Source: CAVTOO01 sp963736355 (GTDB taxonomy: Bacteria; Pseudomonadota; Alphaproteobacteria; Rhizobiales; Xanthobacteraceae). From it: a DNA stretch of 64,000 nt. A program made the position numbers and the translations under genes. The DNA lies in assembly GCA_963736355.1 (NCBI GenBank), contig CAVTOO010000004.1, positions 396,996 through 460,995 on the forward strand. The letters run 5' to 3'. Below are positions 1-8,343 of the stretch, piece after piece; the first letter of the stretch is position 1; each line of letters opens with the position of its first letter. A model generated the notes under the pieces. The model was not told the origin of the DNA. It ran no database searches and worked only from the letters and a program-made list of their open reading frames with translations.

Positions 1-1
1 C

Positions 2-268
2 ACGAAGATCACGCTGCCGATGTTGAAAACGCCGATGCTGATCACGCTCGTGATCCTGACGGTAAGCAATCTGAACAATGTCGAGGCGCCGCTGATCGTG
101 ACAGGCGGCGGCCCGGCGGACGCCACCAATATCCTGCCGCTCTATCTATACATAACGGCGTTCGCGAAATTCGACTTCAACACCGCGATCGCGCTCGGGA
201 TCGGCATGTTCGCGGCGAATATCCTGCTGGCGATGGTTTATGTGAGACTGGTGAAGCGCCATGGTTAG
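2..268 (+). CDS. Carbohydrate ABC transporter permease (MalF/UgpA type), 3' part only
   Basis: This is the C-terminal end of an inner-membrane permease; its start lies left of the window and the frame is open from base 2. What is visible is the family ending: a VSNLNNVEAPLIVTGGGP segment, the loop preceding the last membrane span in MalF-like permeases, then a hydrophobic segment rich in A, I, G and L and a basic tail (VKRHG). The stop overlaps the start of the next permease by 8 bases, so the two are co-translated as the usual heterodimeric pair. The ATPase and binding protein are not on this side of the window and presumably lie upstream. The substrate is unknown. Confidence 0.85.
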   Translation, partial: TKITLPMLKTPMLITLVILTVSNLNNVEAPLIVTGGGPADATNILPLYLYITAFAKFDFNTAIALGIGMFAANILLAMVYVRLVKRHG

Positions 269-1100
269 TCGCCGCAGCTTTCTCGCCAGCTTTTTGATCG
301 GGCTGGGCATCGTCGTGGTGGCCGTGTTCAATCTCTTGCCGCTGTTGTGGGGGATTCTCGCCTCGTTCAAGCCGGTACATCAGCTCGTGAGTTATCCGCC
401 GACGCTGTTCGATTTTGACGCCACCCTGGAGCATTACGAGAGGGTCGTTGAAAGCTCGTTCCTGGTCGGTGTGCGCAATTCGGCGCTATACTCGATTGGG
501 TCGATGGCGATTGCACTGTCCGCGGGCGCGCTTGCCGCCTATGGCTTCGACCGGTTTGAATTTCGAGCGAAGGGCGCGCTGTTTCTTCTGATCGTGGCCT
601 GCATCCCGCTCGCGATCGGGAGCGCCGCGCTGCTGGTGCCCAAGTTTCTGTATTTCACGACGTTCGGCATGGCGAATAAATGGTACACGCTGCCGCTGAT
701 CTATGGCGTGCACAGCCTGCCCATCGCCATCTGGACGATCAAGGGCAGCATGGAAGGCATTCCGCGCGAACTGGACGAAGCAGCCTATATCGACGGCGCC
801 TCGACCTTTCAGGTGTTGTGGCAGGTCGTGCTGCCGCTGTGCAAGCCGGCCATCGGAGCCGCAGCCTTGCTCGTATTCATCCACGCATGGAACGAATTCC
901 TCGCGGGCTCTGTGATGGTCGACTCCAACGACCTGAAGCCGATCCAGCCGCTGCTCTATCAGTATATCGGCTTCTTCGGCCGCGAGTGGGGGCCGCTGAC
1001 GGCGGCGGCGACCATCGCAGTGTTGCCGATCTTCTTTATCTATGCCCTCTTCGGGCGGCTGCTGGTCTCGGGCCTCACACACGGCGCCACGAAGGGCTGA
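261..1100 (+). CDS. Carbohydrate ABC transporter permease (MalG type)
   Basis: A 279-residue inner-membrane permease, normal length for the MalG family. It has an N-terminal membrane span (about residues 10-35), further spans, and the EAA loop at about residues 167-187 (RELDEAAYIDGAS, then VVLPLCKPA) which contacts the ATPase. The start overlaps the preceding permease by 8 bases and the pair would form the transport channel. An EthD-type gene follows after 26 bases in the same direction and is probably in the same operon. Family assignment is secure. The sugar or sugar-acid substrate cannot be determined, and no ABC ATPase gene is present in the window. Confidence 0.93.
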   Translation: MVSRRSFLASFLIGLGIVVVAVFNLLPLLWGILASFKPVHQLVSYPPTLFDFDATLEHYERVVESSFLVGVRNSALYSIGSMAIALSAGALAAYGFDRFEFRAKGALFLLIVACIPLAIGSAALLVPKFLYFTTFGMANKWYTLPLIYGVHSLPIAIWTIKGSMEGIPRELDEAAYIDGASTFQVLWQVVLPLCKPAIGAAALLVFIHAWNEFLAGSVMVDSNDLKPIQPLLYQYIGFFGREWGPLTAAATIAVLPIFFIYALFGRLLVSGLTHGATKG

Positions 1101-1126
1101 GATGGAGCATCACGGAGCCGCATAGC

Positions 1127-1753
1127 ATGATTGTATCGACCAGCCTCATGCGTCGCCGCGACGATCTCGATCGAGCTGCTTTCGAGCAGCATTGGCTTGA
1201 TCCTCACGGAGCGCTTGCGGCGCGGCTGCCGGGCTGCACGCACTATGTCCAGAACCACATTCTTGACGTGGACGGAACCAATGCGCTGGCGCGCCGCTTG
1301 CGGATTGACGGCATTCCGCAGCTTGCGTTCGCCACGCCGGAGAATCGATTCGCTGCACACGGCAGCGACGAACTCAAGGCCTGTGATCGGGACTCGGAAC
1401 TCTTCGTCGGGGCCGTCTCCCGTGTGATCACCGAGATCGACGGCGCCGCGGAGTTCGGAGAACCGGCGGATGCGATCAAGCAAATTCTGCTTTTCGTGTC
1501 GTCGCGAACGGCGGCGGACAGACCCGTCGACGGATCGATAGTCGATCGGCTTGCAGGTGTCCGCCGGTCGGTGATGCATCGGGTCATGCAGCAAACTCAT
1601 GCACCGGGCAGCAAGGTCGCAAATCTCGACATATCTGTCGGCGGTCTCGGCGAAGTCTGGCTGGAAAGCATGGACGCTGTCCGCCGCAACGCTGATCTTC
1701 TCGATCGCAGCGGCGTTGCGAGCTTTGTCGTCAAAGTCTACCGGTTTATCTGA
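1127..1753 (+). CDS. EthD-domain (dimeric alpha/beta barrel) protein
   Basis: Encodes 208 residues starting at ATG 1127. The N-terminal part (MIVSTSLMRRRDDLDRAAF, then the H-W...PHG pattern at about residues 22-30) matches EthD/ferredoxin-like alpha+beta barrel proteins, which often accompany catabolic enzymes but whose activity is usually unknown. The second half looks like another barrel unit. A longer open frame upstream runs through the permease gene and is not coding: the EthD homology begins at this ATG, which has CGGAG about 10 bases before it. It is the last gene of the permease operon and faces the enolase-superfamily gene on the other strand. Function is inferred only from fold. Confidence 0.75.
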   Translation: MIVSTSLMRRRDDLDRAAFEQHWLDPHGALAARLPGCTHYVQNHILDVDGTNALARRLRIDGIPQLAFATPENRFAAHGSDELKACDRDSELFVGAVSRVITEIDGAAEFGEPADAIKQILLFVSSRTAADRPVDGSIVDRLAGVRRSVMHRVMQQTHAPGSKVANLDISVGGLGEVWLESMDAVRRNADLLDRSGVASFVVKVYRFI

Positions 1754-1789
1754 TGATGCCGGCCGGCGCAGATTCCAGCAGGCTGATCT

Positions 1790-2899
1790 TCACCGGACAG
1801 GGTGAGCGTCATGCGTGCGGTAGCGCGCGAGGATTTGCGGGTCGGGATCGCAGCCCAGGCCGGGCAACTGCGGCACCCGGGCCTTTCCGTTTATGATATC
1901 GGTCCATTGCCCGAACGGACTTGCCTCGAGATCGACATTGAGGCGTTCGACGAGCGTATCGGCACTCGACGCCGCCGTGATATGCAGCGTCGCAAGGAAT
2001 CCGCACCCGAGATAGCCGCAGTGCGGAACGACGTCGACGCCGGATTCTGATCCAAGTGCGATGATCTTCCGCATTTCTGAAATCCCGCCGATCTTCGTGA
2101 CACTCGGCTGCGCGACGGCCACTGAGCCGAGTTCGAACATGCGACGAAAATCGTTCAGGCTTGTTGCGTTCTCGCCGGCGGAGGTGAGGGCGCCTGCCGC
2201 GCGCACCTGCGCGAGCCCCTCGTAGTCTTCCGGAGGCCAGACCGGCTCCTCCAGCCAATAGAGTCGATAGGGTGCGAGCTCGCGAAACATGTCGATGGCT
2301 TCGGCGACGGTCCAGGGGCAGTTGGTGTCGAGCATGAGATCGATCTCCGGGCCGACGGCCTCGCGTGCCGAGGCGACCGATGCCCGGGTGATCTCGTGCA
2401 GTTTAATATGCCGGAAGCCGCCCTCTACGGCGCCGACGCAAGCTTTCGCGACCGCCTCCGGATCGCTGCAGCGAAGCAGACTGGAGTAACTCCCCAGTTC
2501 GGTGGAATCGGCCCCGCCCAGCAATTTGTAGAGCGGCAGGCCGGCGATCTTCCCCGCGATGTCCCACAGGGCGATGTCGATGCCCGACAACCCGTACATC
2601 ACCGGCCCGGTGCGCCCGAGCAGGTGCACCTTGCGTTGCAGGTCGAGCATCAGAGCGGCGATATCGACCGGATCACGCCCGATCAGCAGCGGCGCCAGAA
2701 GCGTATCGATTGCGGTCTTTGTGCTGCTCGCAGCCGCGTGGCCGAACGCTTCACCCCAGCCGACGACACCCTGATCGGTGTCAATGCGCACCAGCACCAT
2801 GTTCAGCCCCGCCGCGGGCCGTCCGGCGATGAAGTGCAAACCGCCGCTTGTCTTGTAGGGGATTGTCAGCAGGGTTGTTTCGACAGCTGTGATCTTCAT
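1790..2899 (-). CDS. Mandelate racemase / muconate lactonizing (enolase superfamily) enzyme
   Basis: A 369-residue enolase-superfamily protein that would abstract a proton alpha to a carboxylate, typically dehydrating or isomerising a sugar acid. Start MKITAVETT is chosen by family; an ATG 18 bases upstream is possible. Visible are a capping domain (1-120) and barrel with metal ligands: D in MLDTN (about residue 191), E in WLEEP (about 217) and E in SAGEN (about 243). The usual catalytic K-x-K reads K-L-H (about 166-168), and a late PHCGYLGCG supplies a His. It is divergent from the GMC oxidoreductase, with a perfect dyad (2949-2967) between them. Substrate unknown; a sugar-acid dehydratase or cycloisomerase is likely. 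Confidence 0.85.
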   Translation of the reverse strand: MKITAVETTLLTIPYKTSGGLHFIAGRPAAGLNMVLVRIDTDQGVVGWGEAFGHAAASSTKTAIDTLLAPLLIGRDPVDIAALMLDLQRKVHLLGRTGPVMYGLSGIDIALWDIAGKIAGLPLYKLLGGADSTELGSYSSLLRCSDPEAVAKACVGAVEGGFRHIKLHEITRASVASAREAVGPEIDLMLDTNCPWTVAEAIDMFRELAPYRLYWLEEPVWPPEDYEGLAQVRAAGALTSAGENATSLNDFRRMFELGSVAVAQPSVTKIGGISEMRKIIALGSESGVDVVPHCGYLGCGFLATLHITAASSADTLVERLNVDLEASPFGQWTDIINGKARVPQLPGLGCDPDPQILARYRTHDAHPVR

Positions 2900-2948
2900 G
2901 CACGCGACACTACACATCTCGCAGACGCTTTAGGAGCGCCGCAAATCC

Positions 2949-2967
2949 AATTTCAATAATTGAAATT
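2949..2967. promoter_or_regulatory. Palindromic operator, copy 1 (best copy) of the TTTCAnTnATTGRAA motif
   Basis: AATTTCAATAATTGAAATT is a perfect 19-base inverted repeat. It sits between the divergent starts of the enolase-superfamily gene (2899) and the GMC oxidoreductase gene (3088). Related sites occur at 7420, 11025 and 22010, all intergenic. The shape fits an IclR-family operator, and an IclR gene lies at 10095. That pairing is inference. Confidence 0.7.
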
Positions 2968-3087
2968 CCTGGAGATGCCGATGTACAGCGCGCGCGGATA
3001 GGGAAATCTAGCGGTCGGTCCTGCCGACATGGCGGCATCGGCGTGCGATGGCGCGTGGACCGAATAGGGAATGGGTGGAGAACGAGA

Positions 3088-4809
3088 ATGTTCGACTTCG
3101 TCATATTGGGAGGCGGTTCCGCAGGCTGCGCGCTCGCCGCGCGCCTTTCGGAAAGTTCCGACAACTCGGTGCTTCTGATCGAGGCCGGCAAGGATGTCAC
3201 AGCGCAAACTGCACATCCTGATGTCCTCGCCAGCTATCCCGCCAAGGCCTACTTCAACCGCGACTTCACTTGGCAGTCGATGACCGCGCTTCTCGGCGGT
3301 GCCAGGGCCAACGATCAGCGGAGCCGGGTCCGTGCGCGGTACGAACAGGCACGCATTCTCGGCGGCGGATCGAGCATTAACGGGCTCAACGCCAACCGCG
3401 GCTCGCCGGAGGACTACGACGGCTGGGAGACGCTCGGCGCGGACGGGTGGAACTGGAAAAATGTGCTTCCGTATTTCCGCAAGCTCGAGCGTGATCTGAA
3501 TTTCGACGGCGAGTATCACGGTAAAGACGGACCGATTGCGATCAGCCGCTATCCCGTCGATGACTGGTCTGGCTTCGTCAAGGGCGTTGCGTCGCTGTTG
3601 CAGCAGCGCGGATTTGCGATCCTGCCGGACCAGAACGGAAAATGGGAAGATGGCGTGATGCCGACGACCGTCTCCGTGGATGAAAATGATCAGCGTGTTT
3701 CCTGCGCAATTGCCTATCTGACACCGAACGTCCGCGCACGGCCAAACCTCAAAATCATGACCGAGACGCAGGTGCAGCGGATTCTCTTTGAAGGAGTGCG
3801 CGCGGTCGGCGCCGAAATCAGAACCGGTGCCACTATCGACACGGTGCGAGGCAGAGAGATCATCGTGACTTGCGGCACGATCAACAGTCCCGCGGTTCTG
3901 ATGCGCAGCGGCGTGGGACCGGTTGACGAGCTCTCGAAGCACGGAATTCCGGTTGTGGCATCCGTGCCCGGCATCGGTCGGAATCTGATCGAGCATCCTG
4001 TCGTGAGCATCTCGTGTTATCTCAATCGCAAGGGTCGGCTGTGGAAGCTCGACCGCCATCACACACAGGCCCATGTTCGCTTCTCGTCGCGCGTCGCGGA
4101 GTGCCCGACCGGCGACATGAGTCTTGCATTAATTGCAAGATCAGGCTGGCACGAGATCGGGAAACGCGTCGGATCGCTGTATTTCTGGGTCAATAAATCC
4201 TATTCACGAGGCTCGGTGACGCTGCAATCGGCCGATCCCGAGGCTCAGCCACAGATCGATTTCCGTATGCTGTCGGATCCGCGCGATCTCGAGCGCCTGC
4301 GCAATGCGTTTCGCTTCGCCGCGGAACTGGCCACGTCGCCCGATCTCGAAAGCGTCCGTTCGAAAGTGTTTCCGAGCAACTACTCCGACCGCGTTCGCAA
4401 GGTGTCGAGCCCGGGCTTGAGCAACGCGGTCAAGATGGCCGCGTTCGCGCATGTGCTCGACTTCATGCCGTTCCTGCGGGGATGGCTGATCGATACGGTG
4501 GTAACCGGCGGGGTTACGCTCGACGCGATCATGCGCGACGACGCGACGCTGGATGCCTATCTCAACAAGGCGGTGGTGGGGGTCTGGCATCCGGTCGGTA
4601 CCTGCCGCATGGGCAACGAAAGCGACCCGATGACGGTCACAAACGCGTCCGGTCTCGTGCGGCAAGTTACGGGCCTTCGGATTTGCGACGCGTCGGTTAT
4701 GCCGTCGATCCCGTGCGCGAACACCAACATACCCACCATTATGCTTGCCGAGCGGATGGCCGATCTCATCAAGGCCGAACGGGCGCAGCGCGTGGGGCCG
4801 CCCGGATAG
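3088..4809 (+). CDS. GMC-family FAD-dependent oxidoreductase (choline dehydrogenase-like)
   Basis: A 573-residue flavoenzyme that would oxidise an alcohol to an aldehyde or ketone. It starts with the FAD-binding strand FDFVILGGGSAGCALAARLSE (residues 2-22), followed by the GMC signature GGGSSINGLN (about 92-101). The C-terminal part carries WHPVGTCRMG with its catalytic-region His and the final DASVMPSIPCANTNIPTIM segment. ATG 3088 is preceded by GGTGGAG at a good distance; an upstream in-frame start lacks homology. No signal peptide is seen, so it is probably cytoplasmic or membrane-associated. The convergent aldehyde dehydrogenase is the natural next enzyme. Confidence 0.92.
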   Translation: MFDFVILGGGSAGCALAARLSESSDNSVLLIEAGKDVTAQTAHPDVLASYPAKAYFNRDFTWQSMTALLGGARANDQRSRVRARYEQARILGGGSSINGLNANRGSPEDYDGWETLGADGWNWKNVLPYFRKLERDLNFDGEYHGKDGPIAISRYPVDDWSGFVKGVASLLQQRGFAILPDQNGKWEDGVMPTTVSVDENDQRVSCAIAYLTPNVRARPNLKIMTETQVQRILFEGVRAVGAEIRTGATIDTVRGREIIVTCGTINSPAVLMRSGVGPVDELSKHGIPVVASVPGIGRNLIEHPVVSISCYLNRKGRLWKLDRHHTQAHVRFSSRVAECPTGDMSLALIARSGWHEIGKRVGSLYFWVNKSYSRGSVTLQSADPEAQPQIDFRMLSDPRDLERLRNAFRFAAELATSPDLESVRSKVFPSNYSDRVRKVSSPGLSNAVKMAAFAHVLDFMPFLRGWLIDTVVTGGVTLDAIMRDDATLDAYLNKAVVGVWHPVGTCRMGNESDPMTVTNASGLVRQVTGLRICDASVMPSIPCANTNIPTIMLAERMADLIKAERAQRVGPPG

Positions 4810-4818
4810 AACCCGCAG

Positions 4819-6351
4819 CTATCGCGTTTTCGAGCGAAGTGGAAACCGGTTCGCGTAAAGAAATCGCGTCAAAACAAAAAAGCTGGAGCCCAGCTTTGAT
4901 TCAATCACAGCCGGAAAAGCTCTAGAACTCGCCTGGGTGACAAATTTTGTATTCAGATAGGGCTCCATCGCATCGGCGCCGCCTTCGGTGCCATAGCCGC
5001 TATCCTTGATGCCGCCGAAAGGCACCTCGGGCAGGGCGAGCCCGATGTGATTGATCGACATCATGCCCGCTTCGGTATTCGCCGCGACCGCGTTTGCAGT
5101 CTTGACGGATCGCGTGAAAGCGAAGGACGCAAGACCATAGGGCAGGCGGTTGGCCTCGGCGATGGCTTCGTCGACGTCGCCGAACGGCAGCATGATCGCA
5201 ACCGGCCCGAACGGCTCCTCGTTCATGATCCGCGCATCGCGTGCAACATGGGTCAGCACAGTCGGCGCGAAGAAATTTCCCTTGTTGCCGATCCGCTGGC
5301 CGCCGGTTGCGATCTTCGCACCCTTTTGCACGGCATCGGCAATGAATCCCTCCATGGCGGCGACGCGCCGCGTGTTGGCGAGCGGCCCCATCTGCGTATC
5401 GTCCCGGAGACCATCTCCGACTTTGATGCTCCGCGCATGTTCGACAAAGGTATCCAGGAATTGATCGTAGACTTTCTCGTGGATCAGGAAGCGGGTCGGT
5501 GCGCCGCAGACCTGGCCCGCATTGCGATACTTGAACCCGCAGAGTAGTTTTGAAGCAGCGGCGATATCCGCATCCTCGAACACAAAGCTTGGCGCGTGGC
5601 CACCAAGTTCCATCGTGACGCGTTTCATGTGCTGGCCGGCAAGTGAGGCCAGTTGCTTTCCGACTGCGGTCGAGCCGGTGAAGGACACCTTTCGGATCGA
5701 TGGATGCGGCACCAGGAACTGGGAGATTTCCGCGGGGGATCCGAAGACGAGTTGCAATGCGCCGGATGGAATGCCGGCATCGGCAAAGGCGCGGACGAGC
5801 TCGGACGTGGAGGCCGGCGCTTCCTCGGGGCCTTTCAGGATGATCGAGCAGCCGGCGCCGAGCGCGGCCGACAGCTTGCGCACGGCTTGCAGGACTGGAA
5901 AATTCCAAGGCGAGAAGGCGGCCACGGGGCCGACCGGCTCCTTCATGACGAGCTGATAGACACCCTCGCTGCGGGCCGGGATCACCCGGCCATAGGTCCG
6001 TCTGGCCTCCTCGGCGAACCAGTCGATGATGTCGGCGGCCGCCAGCACCTCGCCCTTGGATTCGACAAGCGTCTTGCCTTCTTCCCGCGTTAGCAGCCTG
6101 GCGATGGTGTCGGCGCGGGTGCGCAGAAGTTCGGCAGCCCTGCGCATGATCTTGCTGCGCTCGAAGGACGAAACCTTCCGCCATGTCCGAAAGCCGCCGG
6201 TCGCCGCCGCAACCGCCTGTTCAAGGTCTGCCTTTTCCGCGCGCGCCAGTGCTGCGATCTCCTCGCCAGTCGCCGGATTGAACACGGGCAGCGTCTCGCG
6301 CGCGGCGCCGGCGCGCCAGTTTCCGTCGATGTAGAGATTGAGGTCGAGCAT
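4819..6351 (-). CDS. NAD(P)-dependent aldehyde dehydrogenase (succinate-semialdehyde dehydrogenase-like) with repeat-derived tail
   Basis: A 510-residue aldehyde dehydrogenase, cytoplasmic, oxidising an aldehyde to the acid. Visible motifs: the NAD-fold segment FSPWNFPVLQ, FTGSTAVGKQ, the general-base segment VTMELGGHAPSFV, the nucleophile region RNAGQVCGAPTRF (Cys), and EEPFGPVAIM. It resembles GabD-type and alpha-ketoglutarate semialdehyde enzymes. The family normally ends near YLNTKFVTQ; here about 35 further residues are encoded by a dispersed palindromic repeat (see 4820-4925). It is convergent with the GMC oxidoreductase and probably follows it in the pathway. The exact aldehyde is unknown. 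Confidence 0.9.
   Translation of the reverse strand: MLDLNLYIDGNWRAGAARETLPVFNPATGEEIAALARAEKADLEQAVAAATGGFRTWRKVSSFERSKIMRRAAELLRTRADTIARLLTREEGKTLVESKGEVLAAADIIDWFAEEARRTYGRVIPARSEGVYQLVMKEPVGPVAAFSPWNFPVLQAVRKLSAALGAGCSIILKGPEEAPASTSELVRAFADAGIPSGALQLVFGSPAEISQFLVPHPSIRKVSFTGSTAVGKQLASLAGQHMKRVTMELGGHAPSFVFEDADIAAASKLLCGFKYRNAGQVCGAPTRFLIHEKVYDQFLDTFVEHARSIKVGDGLRDDTQMGPLANTRRVAAMEGFIADAVQKGAKIATGGQRIGNKGNFFAPTVLTHVARDARIMNEEPFGPVAIMLPFGDVDEAIAEANRLPYGLASFAFTRSVKTANAVAANTEAGMMSINHIGLALPEVPFGGIKDSGYGTEGGADAMEPYLNTKFVTQASSRAFPAVIESKLGSSFFVLTRFLYANRFPLRSKTR
4820..4925. repeat. Dispersed palindromic (RPE/REP-like) repeat, copy 1
   Basis: A repeat of roughly 105 bases with a GCGAA...TTCGC stem-loop (arms 4834-4838 and 4850-4854) around the core GAAACCGGTTCGCG. 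The core recurs at 12165-12187 and, in diverged form, at 44996-45010. I recognise this type of element from intergenic regions of Hyphomicrobiales genomes. Here it reaches into the 3' end of the aldehyde dehydrogenase gene and is translated as its last ~35 codons. Confidence 0.75.
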
Positions 6352-6465
6352 CGTCTAGATCCTGTGTTGCAGAATATCGCACTTGACGAAACTGCTTTGC
6401 GACTCGGATAACAGGCGTCCGCTGAGCAGGCTTGGACGCTGTGCCGGCGCAGAAGGGAGGGACGA

Positions 6466-6891
6466 ATGTCCGTACTCGAAGACAAGGATATGATTCGCGA
6501 GACCATGGCGGCCTATTGCCATGCGCTCGATGCATGCCATTTCGCCAACGTCGCAAGCCTGTTTGCCGAAGATGGCGTGTGGACCACGGACTACGGCGAG
6601 GCAAAGGGGCGCGGGGCGATCGAAGAGATGTTGCGCAGTGTCGTTCCGGTGAAGGGAGAGGGGCCGCAGCGCAAGCACTACATCACCAACATTATCATCA
6701 AGGTGAACGGCGATAGCGCCAGATCGGTCTCGGACTATCTCGTCGTCCGCGAGTCGGGACCCGATCTTATTCCCGTCATGGGCGGCACCTACAAGGATGA
6801 ATGGGTGCGTCAGGACGGAACCTGGAGATTCAAGCGGAAGGAACTGGTGCATGACATTGCCGGCAACATGGCCTTGAAAAACAAGCGGTAA
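6466..6891 (+). CDS. SnoaL-like (NTF2-fold) protein
   Basis: A 141-residue protein of the SnoaL-like NTF2 fold. The start MSVLEDKDMIRETMAAYCHALDACHF and the following VASLFAEDGVW match the first helices and strand of that fold, and a long beta-sheet half follows (HYITNIIIKVNGDSARSVSDY). Such proteins act as small dehydratases, isomerases or hydroxylation partners; the reaction here is not readable. AAGGGAGGG precedes the ATG. It is divergent from the aldehyde dehydrogenase and convergent with a small EthD-like gene, within the catabolic region, so a role in the same pathway is inferred. Confidence 0.75.
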   Translation: MSVLEDKDMIRETMAAYCHALDACHFANVASLFAEDGVWTTDYGEAKGRGAIEEMLRSVVPVKGEGPQRKHYITNIIIKVNGDSARSVSDYLVVRESGPDLIPVMGGTYKDEWVRQDGTWRFKRKELVHDIAGNMALKNKR

Positions 6892-6935
6892 GTGCGTGGC
6901 GCGCACGGGATGGCGGCCGGAATTGCCGGTACCTT

Positions 6936-7262
6936 TTATTTCTTGACGAATGGCGGCGTGATATCGACGTATACCGTTCGTTGCCGGGCAACGAAGTGCT
7001 TGCTGATACGTTCGGTCCACGGTGACGTCTTGATCTTGTCGTAGTCCGGCGTACTCAACACGTCGGGCGATTTGAGATCGTACAAAGCCAGGTATTTGTG
7101 AGGGTTGTCGGTGGCGCGAAAGCGCCGGCCATCGATCACGCCCCAGAAGCTCGTAATCGCGGGGAAATGTTCCTCGGTGTACCAGCGGTTGAATTCGTCT
7201 TCATGCGCCGGATCGATCTCGATCTGAACTTGCAGCAAGCCGCGCCCGGGTGTGTCGATCAA
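6936..7262 (-). CDS. Small dimeric alpha/beta-barrel protein (DUF4286/EthD-like)
   Basis: Encodes 108 residues from a TTG start at 7262, chosen because AGGAGG lies five bases upstream and homology starts there; a longer frame to 7340 has no support. The W-Y-x-x-E-H-F-P motif (FNRWYTEEHFPAITSFWG) is typical of EthD-like and DUF4286 single-domain barrels, and the same motif appears in the protein at 22062-22772. These are usually small homodimers linked to catabolic operons, with unknown chemistry. It is divergent from the alpha/beta hydrolase at 7499, with the second copy of the proposed operator between them. Confidence 0.7.
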   Translation of the reverse strand: MIDTPGRGLLQVQIEIDPAHEDEFNRWYTEEHFPAITSFWGVIDGRRFRATDNPHKYLALYDLKSPDVLSTPDYDKIKTSPWTERISKHFVARQRTVYVDITPPFVKK

Positions 7263-7419
7263 CGGAACCTCCTGACAAGGCGTATGTGTTGTGCGTATGT
7301 GTTGTCCGGCAGGGCGGCTTCGCGGCCACCGTGCGCCCAATCAATTATATGGGGCCGGTTGATTAACTCCAGCGTCACGCGTCAACAACGCTGCCTTCTG
7401 TCTCGATCTACTTTTGTAA

Positions 7420-7434
7420 TTTCAATGATTGGAA
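7420..7434. promoter_or_regulatory. Palindromic operator, copy 2 of TTTCAnTnATTGRAA
   Basis: TTTCAATGATTGGAA matches the 2951-2965 site at 13 of 15 positions. It lies between the divergent small EthD-like gene (start 7262) and the alpha/beta hydrolase (start 7499), 65 bases before the latter. Assignment to the IclR regulator at 10095 is inferred from clustering. Confidence 0.55.
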
Positions 7435-7498
7435 ATTGCGGCGTTGAGGCCGCATGGCGTTGTGTCTATCCTTGCCGCGGTTCGACGGGGAATCCGGA

Positions 7499-8269
7499 AT
7501 GACGCAGGATCTGCACTACAAAACTTATGGCGATCCGGCCTGCACGGCATTGCTGCTGGTGCATGCGCTCGGCACCGACTTGCGCTTCTGGGAAGACTGC
7601 ATCGCGCAATGGCAGACGAAATTTTTCTGTATAGCGCCTGATTTGCGGGCGGCCGGCAAGTCGCCGCGACCGGCAGCGCCGGTCACGATACCGGAACACG
7701 CCGCCGATCTTGAACGCTTGAGAATTCATATCGGTGTGCCGAAGGTAGTGGTGATCGGCTGCGCGATCGGAGGGATGATCGCGGCAACCTATGCGGCGCG
7801 ATATCCGGAGGCAACGCTCGCCTTGATCATGACCAATCCCGGTATCCAGAATTCTGAAGCCGCAAAGGAAATGCTGAGGAAGCGCGTCGAGGTCCTGCGC
7901 ACGGCCGGCGTGAGCGCCCTGCTGCCGGAGGCCGCCGCGAGGCCGTTTTTGAACATGCCGGAGGATGATCGCTATCGCCGCCATGTCGAGCGTTTCAGTG
8001 CGCAGGATTCAGAGACCTTCGCGCGCTCGGTCGAGGGCTTTCTCAACGCCGATATCAGCGGTGAGCTATCGGAGATCAAGTGTTCGATGCTCGTCGTGCC
8101 CGGCGAACACGACATCATGATGCCGGCCGACAGCGCACAGCGGATCAAGGCGCTTGTGCCGCATGCGGAAGTCGCGCCAATGACGGATGTCGCGCATTTC
8201 ATTCCGTTCCAGCGTCCCGACAAATTCGCGCCCGCGGTGGTGGAGTATATCGGACGCACCGTGCGCTGA
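7499..8269 (+). CDS. Alpha/beta hydrolase-fold protein (3-oxoadipate enol-lactonase-like) lacking the nucleophile serine
   Basis: A 256-residue protein with the PcaD-like alpha/beta fold: oxyanion region LLVHALGTDLRFWEDC, acid region VVPGEHDIMMPADS and a C-terminal His in DVAHFIPFQRPDKF. At the nucleophile elbow, where relatives have G-x-S-x-G, this protein reads VVIGCAIGGMIA, so alanine sits at the serine position (codons checked at 7750-7780). It may be non-hydrolytic, or a lyase or isomerase on the same fold. ATG 7499 follows GGGGAA; the ORF extends upstream without homology. An operator-like dyad is 65 bases upstream. The fold is sure, the activity is not. Confidence 0.85.
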   Translation: MTQDLHYKTYGDPACTALLLVHALGTDLRFWEDCIAQWQTKFFCIAPDLRAAGKSPRPAAPVTIPEHAADLERLRIHIGVPKVVVIGCAIGGMIAATYAARYPEATLALIMTNPGIQNSEAAKEMLRKRVEVLRTAGVSALLPEAAARPFLNMPEDDRYRRHVERFSAQDSETFARSVEGFLNADISGELSEIKCSMLVVPGEHDIMMPADSAQRIKALVPHAEVAPMTDVAHFIPFQRPDKFAPAVVEYIGRTVR

Positions 8270-8343
8270 AGCGCTCGGATCGGCATAGTGACGGTCAACG
8301 TCTCGGAACTTGCCGATGCCTGTGCGGCGCTGCGCTCCGGCTG

